This document shows, one piece after another, positions 1 through 5,946 of a stretch of DNA of 10,485 bases. The stretch covers positions 1-10,485 of the forward strand of contig JANMVX010000218.1 in assembly GCA_031393505.1 (NCBI GenBank), given 5' to 3'. Both the position numbers and the translations under genes were made by a program. The notes beneath the pieces were generated by a model. It had not been told where the DNA came from and did not search any database. It saw only the letters and a program-made list of their open reading frames with translations. The number at the start of each line of letters is the position of its first letter. Position 1 is the stretch's first letter. This DNA comes from JANYHF01 sp031393505. Its GTDB lineage: Bacteria > Pseudomonadota > Alphaproteobacteria > Rhizobiales > Hyphomicrobiaceae.

Positions 1-61
1 CGTGGGTCGCCCTCTAACAGCACGGCACGCTGCACGAAGGCGACCCACGGGTCGCCCCTAC
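1..61. repeat. Dispersed palindromic repeat, family A, copy 1 (cut by window edge)
   Basis: This is the truncated left copy of a palindromic element. The right arm (39-61) is the reverse complement of the left arm, of which only the inner 12 bases remain. The 61 bases present match 54 of 61 bases of a complete copy at 4857-4929, in the same orientation, including the arms and most of the loop. The core word is GGCGACCCACGGGTCGCC. It ends 21 bases before the first shell gene. It looks like a dispersed intergenic palindrome rather than an insertion sequence, since it has no coding capacity. Confidence 0.85.
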
Positions 62-82
62 GCCTGCAAGGAACATTGATTT

Positions 83-694
83 ATGGCTGAGCTGCGCTCC
101 TTCATCTTCCTCGACCGGCTGCAGCCGCAGACGCTGTGCGCGCTCGCCAGCTGGATCAAAGGTTCGCTGCCGCGCGCCGATGTGGCCGCGCAGATCATCG
201 AAGTCGCGCCGGGGCTCGACATCGAGGGCCTGACCGATATCGCCACCAAGAGCGCCGAGGTGCAGTGCGGCATCCTGATGGTGGAGCGGCAGTTCGGCTA
301 TCTCGAATTCCACGCCCGCTCGACCTCGGTGGTGCAGGCCGCCGCCCAAGCGGTGCTCGATGCGATCGGCGCGCGTGCGGAACAGGCTGTGCGGCCACAA
401 GTGCTGGCGTCAAAAATCATGACGCGGATAGATCATCAGCACGCGTTCCTGATCAACCGAAACAAGTCGGGATCGATGATCCTGGGCGGCCAGTCGCTCT
501 ATGTGCTGGAGATGCAACCCGCCTCCTACGCTATCCTCGCCACCAACGAGGCGGAGAAGGCGGCGAACATCACGGTGGTCGATTACAAGATGATGGGGGC
601 GACGGGGCGCGTGTACCTGGCCGGCGACGAGGCCGAAATCCGCAACGCGCGCGAGGCGGCCGAAGAGGCGCTCGGCCGGATGGGAGCGCGCTGA
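83..694 (+). CDS. BMC-T: tandem-domain (CsoS1D-like) microcompartment shell protein
   Basis: Predicted shell protein of 203 residues with two BMC domains (about 1-105 and 106-203), expected to form a pseudohexameric trimer in the facets of a protein organelle. The N-terminal strand-helix (FIFLDRLQPQ, residues 8-17) precedes the core IIEVAPGL. This element normally comes last in a BMC domain, so the fold looks circularly permuted, as in CsoS1D and EutL. VERQFG (67-72) lines up with the Glu-Arg pair that gates the CsoS1D pore (E68, R69 here). The second half carries DHQHAFLINR and NEAEKAANITVVD, both close to CsoS1D. From memory it is strikingly close to a mycobacterial RMM-type shell protein, but no alignment was run. 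AAGGA at 68-72 supports this start. It is the first gene of the shell locus seen here and is paralogous to the gene at 2088-2720. Fold and role are confident; the pathway is inferred. Confidence 0.93.
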   Translation: MAELRSFIFLDRLQPQTLCALASWIKGSLPRADVAAQIIEVAPGLDIEGLTDIATKSAEVQCGILMVERQFGYLEFHARSTSVVQAAAQAVLDAIGARAEQAVRPQVLASKIMTRIDHQHAFLINRNKSGSMILGGQSLYVLEMQPASYAILATNEAEKAANITVVDYKMMGATGRVYLAGDEAEIRNAREAAEEALGRMGAR

Positions 695-723
695 TGTTCA
701 ACCATGCTCCATCCAAGTCACCG

Positions 724-817
724 GTGTCATCCTCGGGCTCGTCCCGAGGATCCATCGTGCCGCGGGCGCTGGCGTATGCGGAGAAATGGATCCTCGGGAC
801 GAGCCCGAGGATGACAC
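724..817. repeat. Nested inverted repeat (GTCATCCTCGGG family) between two shell-locus genes
   Basis: Two perfectly complementary 32-base arms (724-755 and 786-817) flank a 30-base spacer. Each arm is itself a small hairpin, TCCTCGGG / CCCGAGGA around a 5-base loop, so the RNA could form either one long stem or two short ones. It lies in the 155-base gap between the first BMC-T gene and the 159-residue gene, ending 32 bases before the next start. Palindromes of this GTCATCC..CGAGGATCCA type are, from memory, common dispersed elements in Bradyrhizobium-like genomes. It may act as an mRNA stability or processing element; that is inference. Confidence 0.9.
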
Positions 818-849
818 TCGCGCGCGTTCCGACATGGGAGCGCCAGTAA

Positions 850-1329
850 ATGGACACTTCGCTGCGCTCCATGATTCGCGACGTGCTGGCCGAAGAAATC
901 GGCAAGGCCAAGGCGCAGGGGCTCTTGCCGGCCGCAACTGGCGCCGCGCCGAAGCCGAAAGTGCGTGAAGAGACGGTCAGCATCCGTAGCGATGGTGAAC
1001 TCTCGGCGTTCGTCGCGCGTCTGGCCGACATCCTGAAGGATGCTCGCTCGCGCGAGGAGATCGAGAAGGGGCGGTGGGTGTTCCACCTCGGCACGGCGAA
1101 CGGAGGTCCCGGAACCGGCTTGTCGCAAGCTGTTGCAAGTCTCGCCACGTCGCCCGCTGCCCCCGTACCCACCGCCGCTCGCATCGACACCGGCATCGTC
1201 AGCGAGCGCCAGATCGAAGCCTTGCCACCCGGCACCACACGTCTCATCGTCGGCAAACCGGTACGTTTCACACCGCTCGCCAAGGACCGCCTGCGCCTGC
1301 GCGGCATTACCATCGAAAGGATCGGCTGA
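850..1329 (+). CDS. Unrecognised microcompartment-locus protein, 159 residues
   Basis: Function unknown. Three parts can be seen. Residues 1-24 form a charged, probably amphipathic helix (MDTSLRSMIRDVLAEEI), which resembles the short helices that target or anchor cargo in microcompartments. After an Ala/Pro/Lys linker (25-42), residues 43-95 form a second compact segment with SDGELSAFVARLADIL. After another Ala/Pro linker (96-110), the C-terminal segment 111-159 contains PVRFTPLAKDRLRLRGI. TPxARD-like motifs of this kind occur near the end of several microcompartment accessory proteins (for example PduL or EutQ regions); the similarity is from memory. GGGAG at 836-840 supports the start. The stop overlaps the vertex-protein start (TGATG at 1327-1331), implying translational coupling. 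Context suggests a cargo-shell linker or assembly factor, but that is a guess. Confidence 0.75.
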   Translation: MDTSLRSMIRDVLAEEIGKAKAQGLLPAATGAAPKPKVREETVSIRSDGELSAFVARLADILKDARSREEIEKGRWVFHLGTANGGPGTGLSQAVASLATSPAAPVPTAARIDTGIVSERQIEALPPGTTRLIVGKPVRFTPLAKDRLRLRGITIERIG

Positions 1330-1568
1330 TGCTGAAGGGTCGTGTCAAAGGCCGCTACTGGTCGAGCAAGCGTCTGGCCACGCTGCCGCAAGGTCCGCTC
1401 CTGGAAATCGTCATGGACAACGGCCGGACACTGATCGCGCTCGACCCGCTCGGCTGCGCTGAAGGCGAGTTGGTTCTCGTGACGACGGGATCGGTCGCCG
1501 CGCGTTACTTCGACAAAGCGAACGTGCCGATTGATGCGATCATCGTCGGGAGTTTGGATGAAAAATAG
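1329..1568 (+). CDS. BMC-P: pentameric vertex protein (EutN/CcmL family)
   Basis: A 79-residue protein of the EutN/CcmL/CsoS4 family, whose pentamers close the twelve vertices of a microcompartment shell. It is a compact beta-barrel-type sequence that begins MLKGRVKGRYWSS and has the family pattern of hydrophobic strand, DNGRTLIALDPLGCAEGELVLV (residues 30-51) and a GS..AR segment (54-59). It ends with the typical PIDAIIVGSLDE tail (67-78), which keeps the IVGxID-like ending of the family. Length matches the usual 80-100 residues. The start codon lies within the stop of the upstream gene (TGATG), so the two are probably co-translated. The stop codon is the first part of a palindromic repeat that fills the gap to the hexamer gene. 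Confidence 0.92.
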   Translation: MLKGRVKGRYWSSKRLATLPQGPLLEIVMDNGRTLIALDPLGCAEGELVLVTTGSVAARYFDKANVPIDAIIVGSLDEK

Positions 1569-1635
1569 GGATGAGGAATGAGGTATGAGGGATGAGTGCA
1601 GCACGCCTCATCCCTCATTCCTCTTCCCTCATCCC
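1568..1635. repeat. Imperfect inverted repeat (GGGATGAGG family) between BMC-P and BMC-H
   Basis: Arms 1568-1596 and 1607-1635 are 29 bases each and 26 of 29 positions pair, around a 10-base loop. The inner 12 bases (ATGAGGGATGAG / CTCATCCCTCAT) pair perfectly. The arms are built from GGGATGAGG-like units, so the element is repetitive as well as palindromic. It starts on the last base of the vertex-protein stop codon and ends 28 bases before the hexamer start. A stem here could limit read-through or protect the upstream mRNA; that is inference. There is no following T-run, so it is not a classical terminator. Confidence 0.85.
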
Positions 1636-1663
1636 TCACTTGAAACCGGAGCACGACCCAAAA

Positions 1664-1948
1664 ATGTCCAACCAAGCCATCGGCATGATCGAAACCAAGG
1701 GCTATGTCGCCGCGCTCGCGGCCGCCGACGCCATGGTGAAAGCCGCCAATGTCACCATCGTCACGCGCGAGCAAGTTGGTGACGGGCTGGTCGCCATCGT
1801 CATACGCGGCGATGTCGGAGCGGTGAAAGCCGCCGTCGAAGCGGGCGCCGAGACCGCCAACCAGGTCGGCGAACTCATTTCCACCCACGTCATCCCGCGC
1901 CCGCATCCCGATCTGGCCAACGTCTTCACCTCCATCAAGCAAAGCTGA
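1664..1948 (+). CDS. BMC-H: hexameric microcompartment shell protein
   Basis: A 94-residue single-domain BMC protein; hexamers of this family tile the shell facets and their central pores pass small metabolites. The sequence is canonical: AIGMIETKGYVAALAAADAM at 5-24, then the strand ANVTIVTREQVGDG (28-41), whose last residues sit at the pore loop, then VAIVIRGDVGAVKAAVEAG (43-61), and the closing HVIPRPHPDL (75-84). The start at 1664 was preferred to in-frame codons further up because those lie inside the palindromic repeat and the family usually begins a few residues before AIGMIE. GGAG at 1648-1651 is 12 bases upstream, a rather long spacing. It is the only single-domain hexamer gene in the window and so probably the major shell component. 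Confidence 0.95.
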   Translation: MSNQAIGMIETKGYVAALAAADAMVKAANVTIVTREQVGDGLVAIVIRGDVGAVKAAVEAGAETANQVGELISTHVIPRPHPDLANVFTSIKQS

Positions 1949-2046
1949 GGTTGGCAATTTCTCCGCCGAGGGCCGCGCGCAAACGGCGCGCCGGCGGCCT
2001 CTTCATGTCAAGCTCGGCGCCGTTTCTCAACATACGGAGACTGACG

Positions 2047-2091
2047 ATGAGCAACCGGATCACCCGCAAAGCGCGAAGCAAACAAAAATGA
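2047..2091 (+). CDS. Candidate 14-residue basic leader peptide coupled to the second BMC-T
   Basis: A very short ORF encoding MSNRITRKARSKQK, with six Arg/Lys residues of fourteen. A good Shine-Dalgarno (GGAG at 2036-2039) sits 7 bases upstream of its ATG. Its TGA stop (2089-2091) overlaps the ATG of the second BMC-T (2088-2090) as ATGA, a classic coupling arrangement. The BMC-T itself has only a weak GAAG at 2075-2078. The leader may therefore deliver ribosomes to the shell gene and set its level. No homologue is recognised. It could instead be a chance ORF or the remnant of a lost gene. Confidence 0.5.
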   Translation: MSNRITRKARSKQK

Positions 2092-2720
2092 CCGACCTTC
2101 GCGTCTACTTGCCCATCGACGACCTGCAACCGCAGTTTGCGGCCTACCTCGCCTCGCCCATCCGCGCGCGCGGATACCCGCCGATCCAGGGCGACAACAG
2201 CCTGATCATCGAGGTGGCGCCGGCGCTGGCGATCCACCGCATCGTCGATCTGGCGCTGAAGGCGGAGCCGGATCTGGAGCCTGGCATCCTTTATGTCGAG
2301 CGCCAGTTTGGCGTGCTCGAACTGCACGCAAAGGACAGGGCCCTGGTGGAGCGGGCGGGCGCTGCGATCCTGCGCGGGACTGGCGCCAACGCCGCCGATC
2401 AGCTCGCCCCAACCACGCTCTATGCCGATATCATCGAGCGCGTTGCCGACCAGCACGCCATCATACTCAACCGCTCGCGCGACGCGTCTATGATCTTGCC
2501 GGGGCAGTCGCTCCTGCTCTACGAAATGGCCCCCGCGCTGTTCGCCGCCATCGCCAGCAACGAGGCCGAGAAAGTCTCGCCCGACATCACCGTCGTCGAC
2601 ATCCAGATGATCGGCGCCTCCGGCCGCATCTTCCTCTCCGGCACAACGGCGGACCTGAAGCGCGCCCGCGACCGCATCGACCAGTGTCTGGCCGGCATCA
2701 AAGGCCGCAAGGGAGTTTAG
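2088..2720 (+). CDS. BMC-T: second tandem-domain (CsoS1D-like) shell protein
   Basis: A 210-residue tandem BMC protein and a clear paralogue of the product of 83-694. It begins DLRVYLPIDDLQPQFAAYLA; the IDDLQPQFAAYLA stretch (10-22) and GYPPIQGD (29-36) closely match the start of carboxysomal CsoS1D, which is a permuted tandem BMC that stacks in two layers with a gated pore. YVERQFG (69-75) keeps the gating Glu-Arg pair (E71, R72). The second domain has DQHAIILNRSRDASMI (121-136) and SNEAEKVSPDITVVD (157-171). Two diverged trimers in one locus suggest pores for different metabolites, or mixed facets; that is inference. Translation is probably coupled to the leader ORF at 2047. The gene is followed by a strong hairpin at 2748-2778. 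Confidence 0.93.
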   Translation: MTDLRVYLPIDDLQPQFAAYLASPIRARGYPPIQGDNSLIIEVAPALAIHRIVDLALKAEPDLEPGILYVERQFGVLELHAKDRALVERAGAAILRGTGANAADQLAPTTLYADIIERVADQHAIILNRSRDASMILPGQSLLLYEMAPALFAAIASNEAEKVSPDITVVDIQMIGASGRIFLSGTTADLKRARDRIDQCLAGIKGRKGV

Positions 2721-2747
2721 GAAAGGTGATGGCGGAACTGCTTGCTC

Positions 2748-2983
2748 CTCCTCTCCCCCTTTTTCAGGGGGAGAGGAGACCGCGTCTCGAAGGCGGCCTC
2801 TTCGCCGCCAAGAGCCACGCGGTCGGTGAGGGGCAGACGCTTGCTCCGTCCCTCTCACCACCGGTACAGAGCAAGCGGCGGCCCCTCATCTGTCGCTGAT
2901 TCCGTCGCGCTGACGCGCCCACTCTTGTTTTTGCGCGTCCGCGCAAGGGAGCGACATCCTTTCCCCCGCGAAAAGGCGGGGGA
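2748..2983. repeat. Hairpin-rich intergenic repeat (CCTCTCCCCC family)
   Basis: The 369 bases between the second BMC-T and the membrane-protein gene hold no convincing coding sequence but several stems. A perfect 13-bp stem (2748-2760 with 2766-2778, loop TTTTC) begins 27 bases after the shell gene stop. A second imperfect pair, 2825-2846 with 2869-2890, matches at about 19 of 22 positions. A third, 8-bp stem (TCCCCCGC at 2962-2969 with 2976-2983) closes the block. CCTCTCCCC..GGGGAGAGG elements are, from memory, abundant in Hyphomicrobiales genomes. The first stem may protect or end the shell transcript, though it lacks a following T-run. Confidence 0.8.
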
Positions 2984-3089
2984 GAGGAGTAGACACAGCG
3001 CCCGCTCGCGGAGTGCCCAAAGTCATGCTCTTGGCAGACCTATCCAAATATGCTGCATAGGTACGTTGGGGAAATCTGGCGAGGGCGCA

Positions 3090-4409
3090 ATGCTGTTTGG
3101 CGTACGGGTCTTTATCGGCGTGGTGTTCGGCCTCATCGGCCTGTCGTTCCTGGCCGTGACCGGGGCGCTCATTTACGAGTACCGCGACGTCGAGTGGTTT
3201 CCGATCGCCACGTTTTACAGCCATCTGTTCATTTTCTTCCCCATCTTTGGCATCGTGGCGCTCTTTGCCTTCTACTTCCCCGCCGTCGTTTTTCTCGACA
3301 TGTACTGGCGGCATATTCCGGGCGGAAAGCTGCGCTTTCTGATCGGCGCCGCCGTGGTGGCCGCACTCTCCTACGGCATTTCCCACGCCATGCTGCAGGG
3401 CACGCAACGGTCCTTGTTCGAGGTGCCGGTGGCGCGGCTTTTGGCTGATGTGGGCGATCCGCCGAACTGCAACGGGGCGTCTGAGCCCTGTGTCCGCCTG
3501 CCTGGTCTGACCGGGTTGAAAAACGTGCGCCGTATGAGCCAGCGACGCATCGGTCTCAGTGATCTGGTGCGCAATTGCACGCCCGATCCGCTGATCGAAC
3601 CGATGCCTGAGAAGCAACCTAAGCGCTACTGCTTCGTCTCGACGGCGGCCACTTCGTCGCCAATCCTGACAACGGACGCCGAATGCTGCCGGGCGCAAGC
3701 GGCCTACATGGCCATGACGAACGAGGATTCGCAGCAAACGCGCTCGCTGACGGGCTACGTGCAGGGCTGGACGCTGGGCCTGAAAGTGTTCTTCCTGCTG
3801 ACGTTGGTGGCCATCAGCGCCATGCTGGCCTTCCGGCGCAAACGGCTTGAGCAGCACTACCGGCCGCATATGGGCAACATCGAGAAGGGCGTGCTGGTCG
3901 GCGCGCTCGCCATGCTGTTCTTCCCGGTCATGAACCACGCCTTCCTGCAATCGGCGGCGATGCTGGATGTGGCAGGCGGCAGCAACAACTATCGCGGCCC
4001 GGCGCCCATTATCAGTTTCCTGTTCGGCGGCTGGGCGCTGACTCTGCTGTTTTTCTTCTATCGCCGCCGCGACAAGCAGATGGAGTTTCTCGGCCGCATC
4101 GGCGGCGTGGTCGCCTCCGGCATCGCCATCCTGAAGTACGACCTCATCATCTCATATTTCGTGCGTTACGCCGGCTCGGGCGCCAGTCCGAACGACATCT
4201 GGGTGTTGGTCGCGATAGCGCTTGCCTTGTTGCTGGTGCTGTTCATGAAGACCAGCGACGAATTCGTCGGCGCCAAGATTTTTGGCGCGGTCGCGGCGGC
4301 CAAGATCGCCACCGACGCCATGGCGGCAACGCGTCCCGGCCAAGGCGGCACTCAGATGACCGATAGTTCTCCTCTACCCGATTTCGATACGCCCGCTCCC
4401 AAGAAATGA
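3090..4409 (+). CDS. Unrecognised polytopic membrane protein with cysteine-rich loop, 439 residues
   Basis: No family is recognised. Hydrophobic stretches suggest about eight membrane segments: roughly 4-28, 43-70, 82-100, 229-247, 268-290, 305-324, 336-356 and 370-386. A large hydrophilic loop (about 101-228) between segments 3 and 4 contains all six cysteines (C127, C134, C163, C181, C199, C200), which suggests an extracytoplasmic, disulfide-bonded domain. The C-terminus (410-439) is polar and proline-rich. The frame stays open upstream to 2742, but that part runs through the repeat block. The ATG at 3090 was chosen because GAGGG (3081-3085) precedes it and hydrophobic sequence begins at once. 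It follows the shell genes on the same strand but 369 bases away, so membership of that locus is doubtful. Codon use is ordinary for the window. Confidence 0.75.
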   Translation: MLFGVRVFIGVVFGLIGLSFLAVTGALIYEYRDVEWFPIATFYSHLFIFFPIFGIVALFAFYFPAVVFLDMYWRHIPGGKLRFLIGAAVVAALSYGISHAMLQGTQRSLFEVPVARLLADVGDPPNCNGASEPCVRLPGLTGLKNVRRMSQRRIGLSDLVRNCTPDPLIEPMPEKQPKRYCFVSTAATSSPILTTDAECCRAQAAYMAMTNEDSQQTRSLTGYVQGWTLGLKVFFLLTLVAISAMLAFRRKRLEQHYRPHMGNIEKGVLVGALAMLFFPVMNHAFLQSAAMLDVAGGSNNYRGPAPIISFLFGGWALTLLFFFYRRRDKQMEFLGRIGGVVASGIAILKYDLIISYFVRYAGSGASPNDIWVLVAIALALLLVLFMKTSDEFVGAKIFGAVAAAKIATDAMAATRPGQGGTQMTDSSPLPDFDTPAPKK

Positions 4410-4412
4410 AAC

Positions 4413-4434
4413 GGGGCCGGCGTGAGCCGACCCC
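4413..4434 (+). terminator. Possible transcription terminator after the membrane-protein gene
   Basis: A GC-rich stem of 9 pairs with one mismatch (4413-4421 with 4426-4434) and a 4-base loop GTGA starts 3 bases after the stop codon. The bases after it (CTTATGTCTTCT) are only moderately T-rich, so this is a candidate rather than a clear intrinsic terminator. Confidence 0.5.
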
Positions 4435-4439
4435 CTTAT

Positions 4440-4856
4440 GTCTTCTAGCCGCCGCGGCGCCGAAACCTCGACAGGACGGCCAAGCCTGACACGCTATTTA
4501 CATGGCGGTCGTTGGTGATTGATGAGTTGGAGAACCTGCCAGGTCCGCCACTCGCAGAGCCGAAGCGCTCCGTCGGTACAGGAACAGTTTTCCGTGCGAA
4601 GCCTCGTAGAAACCCCAGACAAACGCTTCAGCATAGGTCGGCTCCATCGATAGAGGTCAATGGACTCAACGCCAACTCGTAACACCTTGAACGCGCTACA
4701 AATCGTACACCACGCCTTACTGCGCGGCGTAATAGGATGATAGCTGAGTTTTGCGACAAATGTGTGCTTGAATTGTGCGGCTGGTTACCATCGGGTTAGC
4801 CTGATGCCCTGTTGTAACAGGAGGTTACCAGATTCGTTTTGGCCCGGGTGGCATTT
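4440..4856. other. Non-coding stretch of lower GC, nothing recognised
   Basis: About 420 bases between two convergent genes without a convincing ORF on either strand. By eye the GC content is visibly lower than in the flanking genes. Short reading frames exist on the minus strand (for example 49 codons ending at 4498) but lack a ribosome binding site and recognisable similarity. The word GGTTACCA occurs twice as a direct repeat at 4783-4790 and 4823-4830, 40 bases apart, with CTGTTGTAACAG between (4809-4820). These could be protein-binding sites or chance. The stretch may be a decayed gene or an unrecognised RNA. Confidence 0.5.
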
Positions 4857-4929
4857 GTAGGGGCGACCCGTGGGTCGCCCACTCACGGCACGGTTTGCTG
4901 CACGAGGGCGACCCACGGGTCGCCCCTAC
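4857..4929. repeat. Dispersed palindromic repeat, family A, copy 2 (complete)
   Basis: Perfect 24-base inverted arms (4857-4880 and 4906-4929) surround a 25-base loop. Within each arm GGGCGACCCGTGGGTCGCCC is itself almost palindromic. It is the complete counterpart of the truncated copy at 1-61 and lies in the same orientation. It sits 20 bases beyond the rpoH stop, between convergent genes, where such a stem could also end transcription from both sides. Confidence 0.92.
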
Positions 4930-4949
4930 CCATCAACCGTTGCGGCCTA

Positions 4950-5837
4950 TCAATGCGCCGGCAACTCGGCGACCTTATTGGCCGACTGCACGGCCTTCTG
5001 CACCTTCTCGAAGGCGCGCACCTCGATCTGGCGGATGCGCTCGCGGCTGACGCCGTGCTTTTCCGACAGCTCTTCGAGGGTCGACGGTTCGTCGCGCAGG
5101 CGGCGGGCTTCGAAGATTTCGCGTTCGCGGTCGTTCAGGCCGGTCATGGCCTTCTTCAGGTAGGCTTTGCGGCGCGACAGCTCTTCCGTTTCGACCAGGA
5201 TGGTTTCCTGGCTCTCGGCCGGGTCCACCAGCCAATCCTGCCATTCGGCGCCTTCGCCATCGGCGCGCATCGGCGAGTTCACCGAGAGGTCGCCCGACAA
5301 GCGCCGGTTCATCGAGATGACGTCTTCTTCCGGCACGGCCAATTTGTGCGCGATGGCCGCGACCTGATCGGGGCGCATGTCGCCGTCTTCGAGCGCCTGC
5401 ACTTGGTTCTTGGCCTTGCGCAGATTGAAGAACAGCTTCTTCTGCGCCGCCGTGGTGCCCATCTTGACGAGGCTCCAGGAGCGCAAAATATACTCTTGAA
5501 TCGAGGCGCGGATCCACCACATGGCGTAAGTCGCCAAGCGGAAGCCTTTGTCGGGATCGAAGCGTTTTACCGCTTGCATCATGCCGACGTTGCCTTCGGA
5601 AATGACCTCCCCGATCGGCAGCCCATAGCCGCGATAGCCCATGGCGATTTTGGCGACGAGACGCAAATGCGACGTCACCATCTTCTGCGCCGCCTCGGGA
5701 TCCTCATGCTGCTGCCAGCGTTTGGCCAGCATGAATTCCTCGTCCGGTGTCAGCATGGGAAATTTGCGGATTTCGGCCAAATACCGCCCAAGACCCGTAC
5801 CGCCGGACTGGATGACCGGCATATTGTTAGTCGCCAT
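4950..5837 (-). CDS. rpoH: RNA polymerase sigma factor RpoH (sigma-32, heat shock)
   Basis: A 295-residue alternative sigma factor that directs RNA polymerase to heat-shock promoters. Region 2 spans about 50-120, with the core-binding and -10 recognition sequence DKGFRLATYAMWWIRASIQEYI (96-117 region). The RpoH box QKKLFFNLR (132-140) is diagnostic and separates it from RpoD. Region 4 has NDREREIFEARR (235-246) and the helix-turn-helix TLEELSEKHGVSRERIRQIE (253-272) for -35 binding. The start MATNNMPVIQ matches alphaproteobacterial RpoH proteins, and a Shine-Dalgarno GAGGGAG (complement of 5846-5852) lies 8 bases before it; the longer frame up to 5906 adds 23 residues untypical of the family. 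It follows rluD on the same strand after 109 bases. No clear promoter was recognised in that gap. Nothing is missing or unusual in the protein. Confidence 0.97.
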   Translation of the reverse strand: MATNNMPVIQSGGTGLGRYLAEIRKFPMLTPDEEFMLAKRWQQHEDPEAAQKMVTSHLRLVAKIAMGYRGYGLPIGEVISEGNVGMMQAVKRFDPDKGFRLATYAMWWIRASIQEYILRSWSLVKMGTTAAQKKLFFNLRKAKNQVQALEDGDMRPDQVAAIAHKLAVPEEDVISMNRRLSGDLSVNSPMRADGEGAEWQDWLVDPAESQETILVETEELSRRKAYLKKAMTGLNDREREIFEARRLRDEPSTLEELSEKHGVSRERIRQIEVRAFEKVQKAVQSANKVAELPAH

Positions 5838-5946
5838 GATCGTCGCTCCCTCGTTTGACACGCGCCAAACACCAGAGACCACGGGGAGTGGCCCCTGAAA
5901 ACGCACTATTTCTCGATAGCCCCGTGTGAAACGCGTGAGATGCGAA

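Noticed and set aside
570..1604. A 344-codon minus-strand frame across the shell genes.
   Set aside because: It runs through two palindromic repeats and lies opposite clearly recognised BMC proteins.
1949..2046. A GC-rich hairpin between BMC-H and the leader ORF (GCGCGC words around 1974-1990).
   Set aside because: Only about six consecutive pairs can form and no T-run follows, so it is not distinguishable from chance in GC-rich DNA.
1..2983. A CRISPR array suggested by the many short palindromic repeats.
   Set aside because: The repeats belong to different families, are not regularly spaced, and have no spacers or cas genes.
2742..3089. In-frame upstream extension of the membrane-protein gene (116 more codons).
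   Set aside because: It reads through the hairpin repeat block, is rich in Arg/Ser/Pro, and the ATG at 3090 has a ribosome site followed directly by the first membrane helix.
4498..4647. A 49-codon minus-strand frame and an overlapping 63-codon frame (4494-4685).
   Set aside because: No ribosome site, no similarity, and no support from composition.
4839..5858. A 339-codon plus-strand frame across rpoH.
   Set aside because: It is the antisense of rpoH, whose sigma-factor motifs are unambiguous.
5838..5946. A heat-shock or sigma-70 promoter for rpoH in the gap after rluD.
   Set aside because: No pair of -35 and -10 words with good matches and spacing was found on the minus strand; co-transcription with rluD is equally possible.
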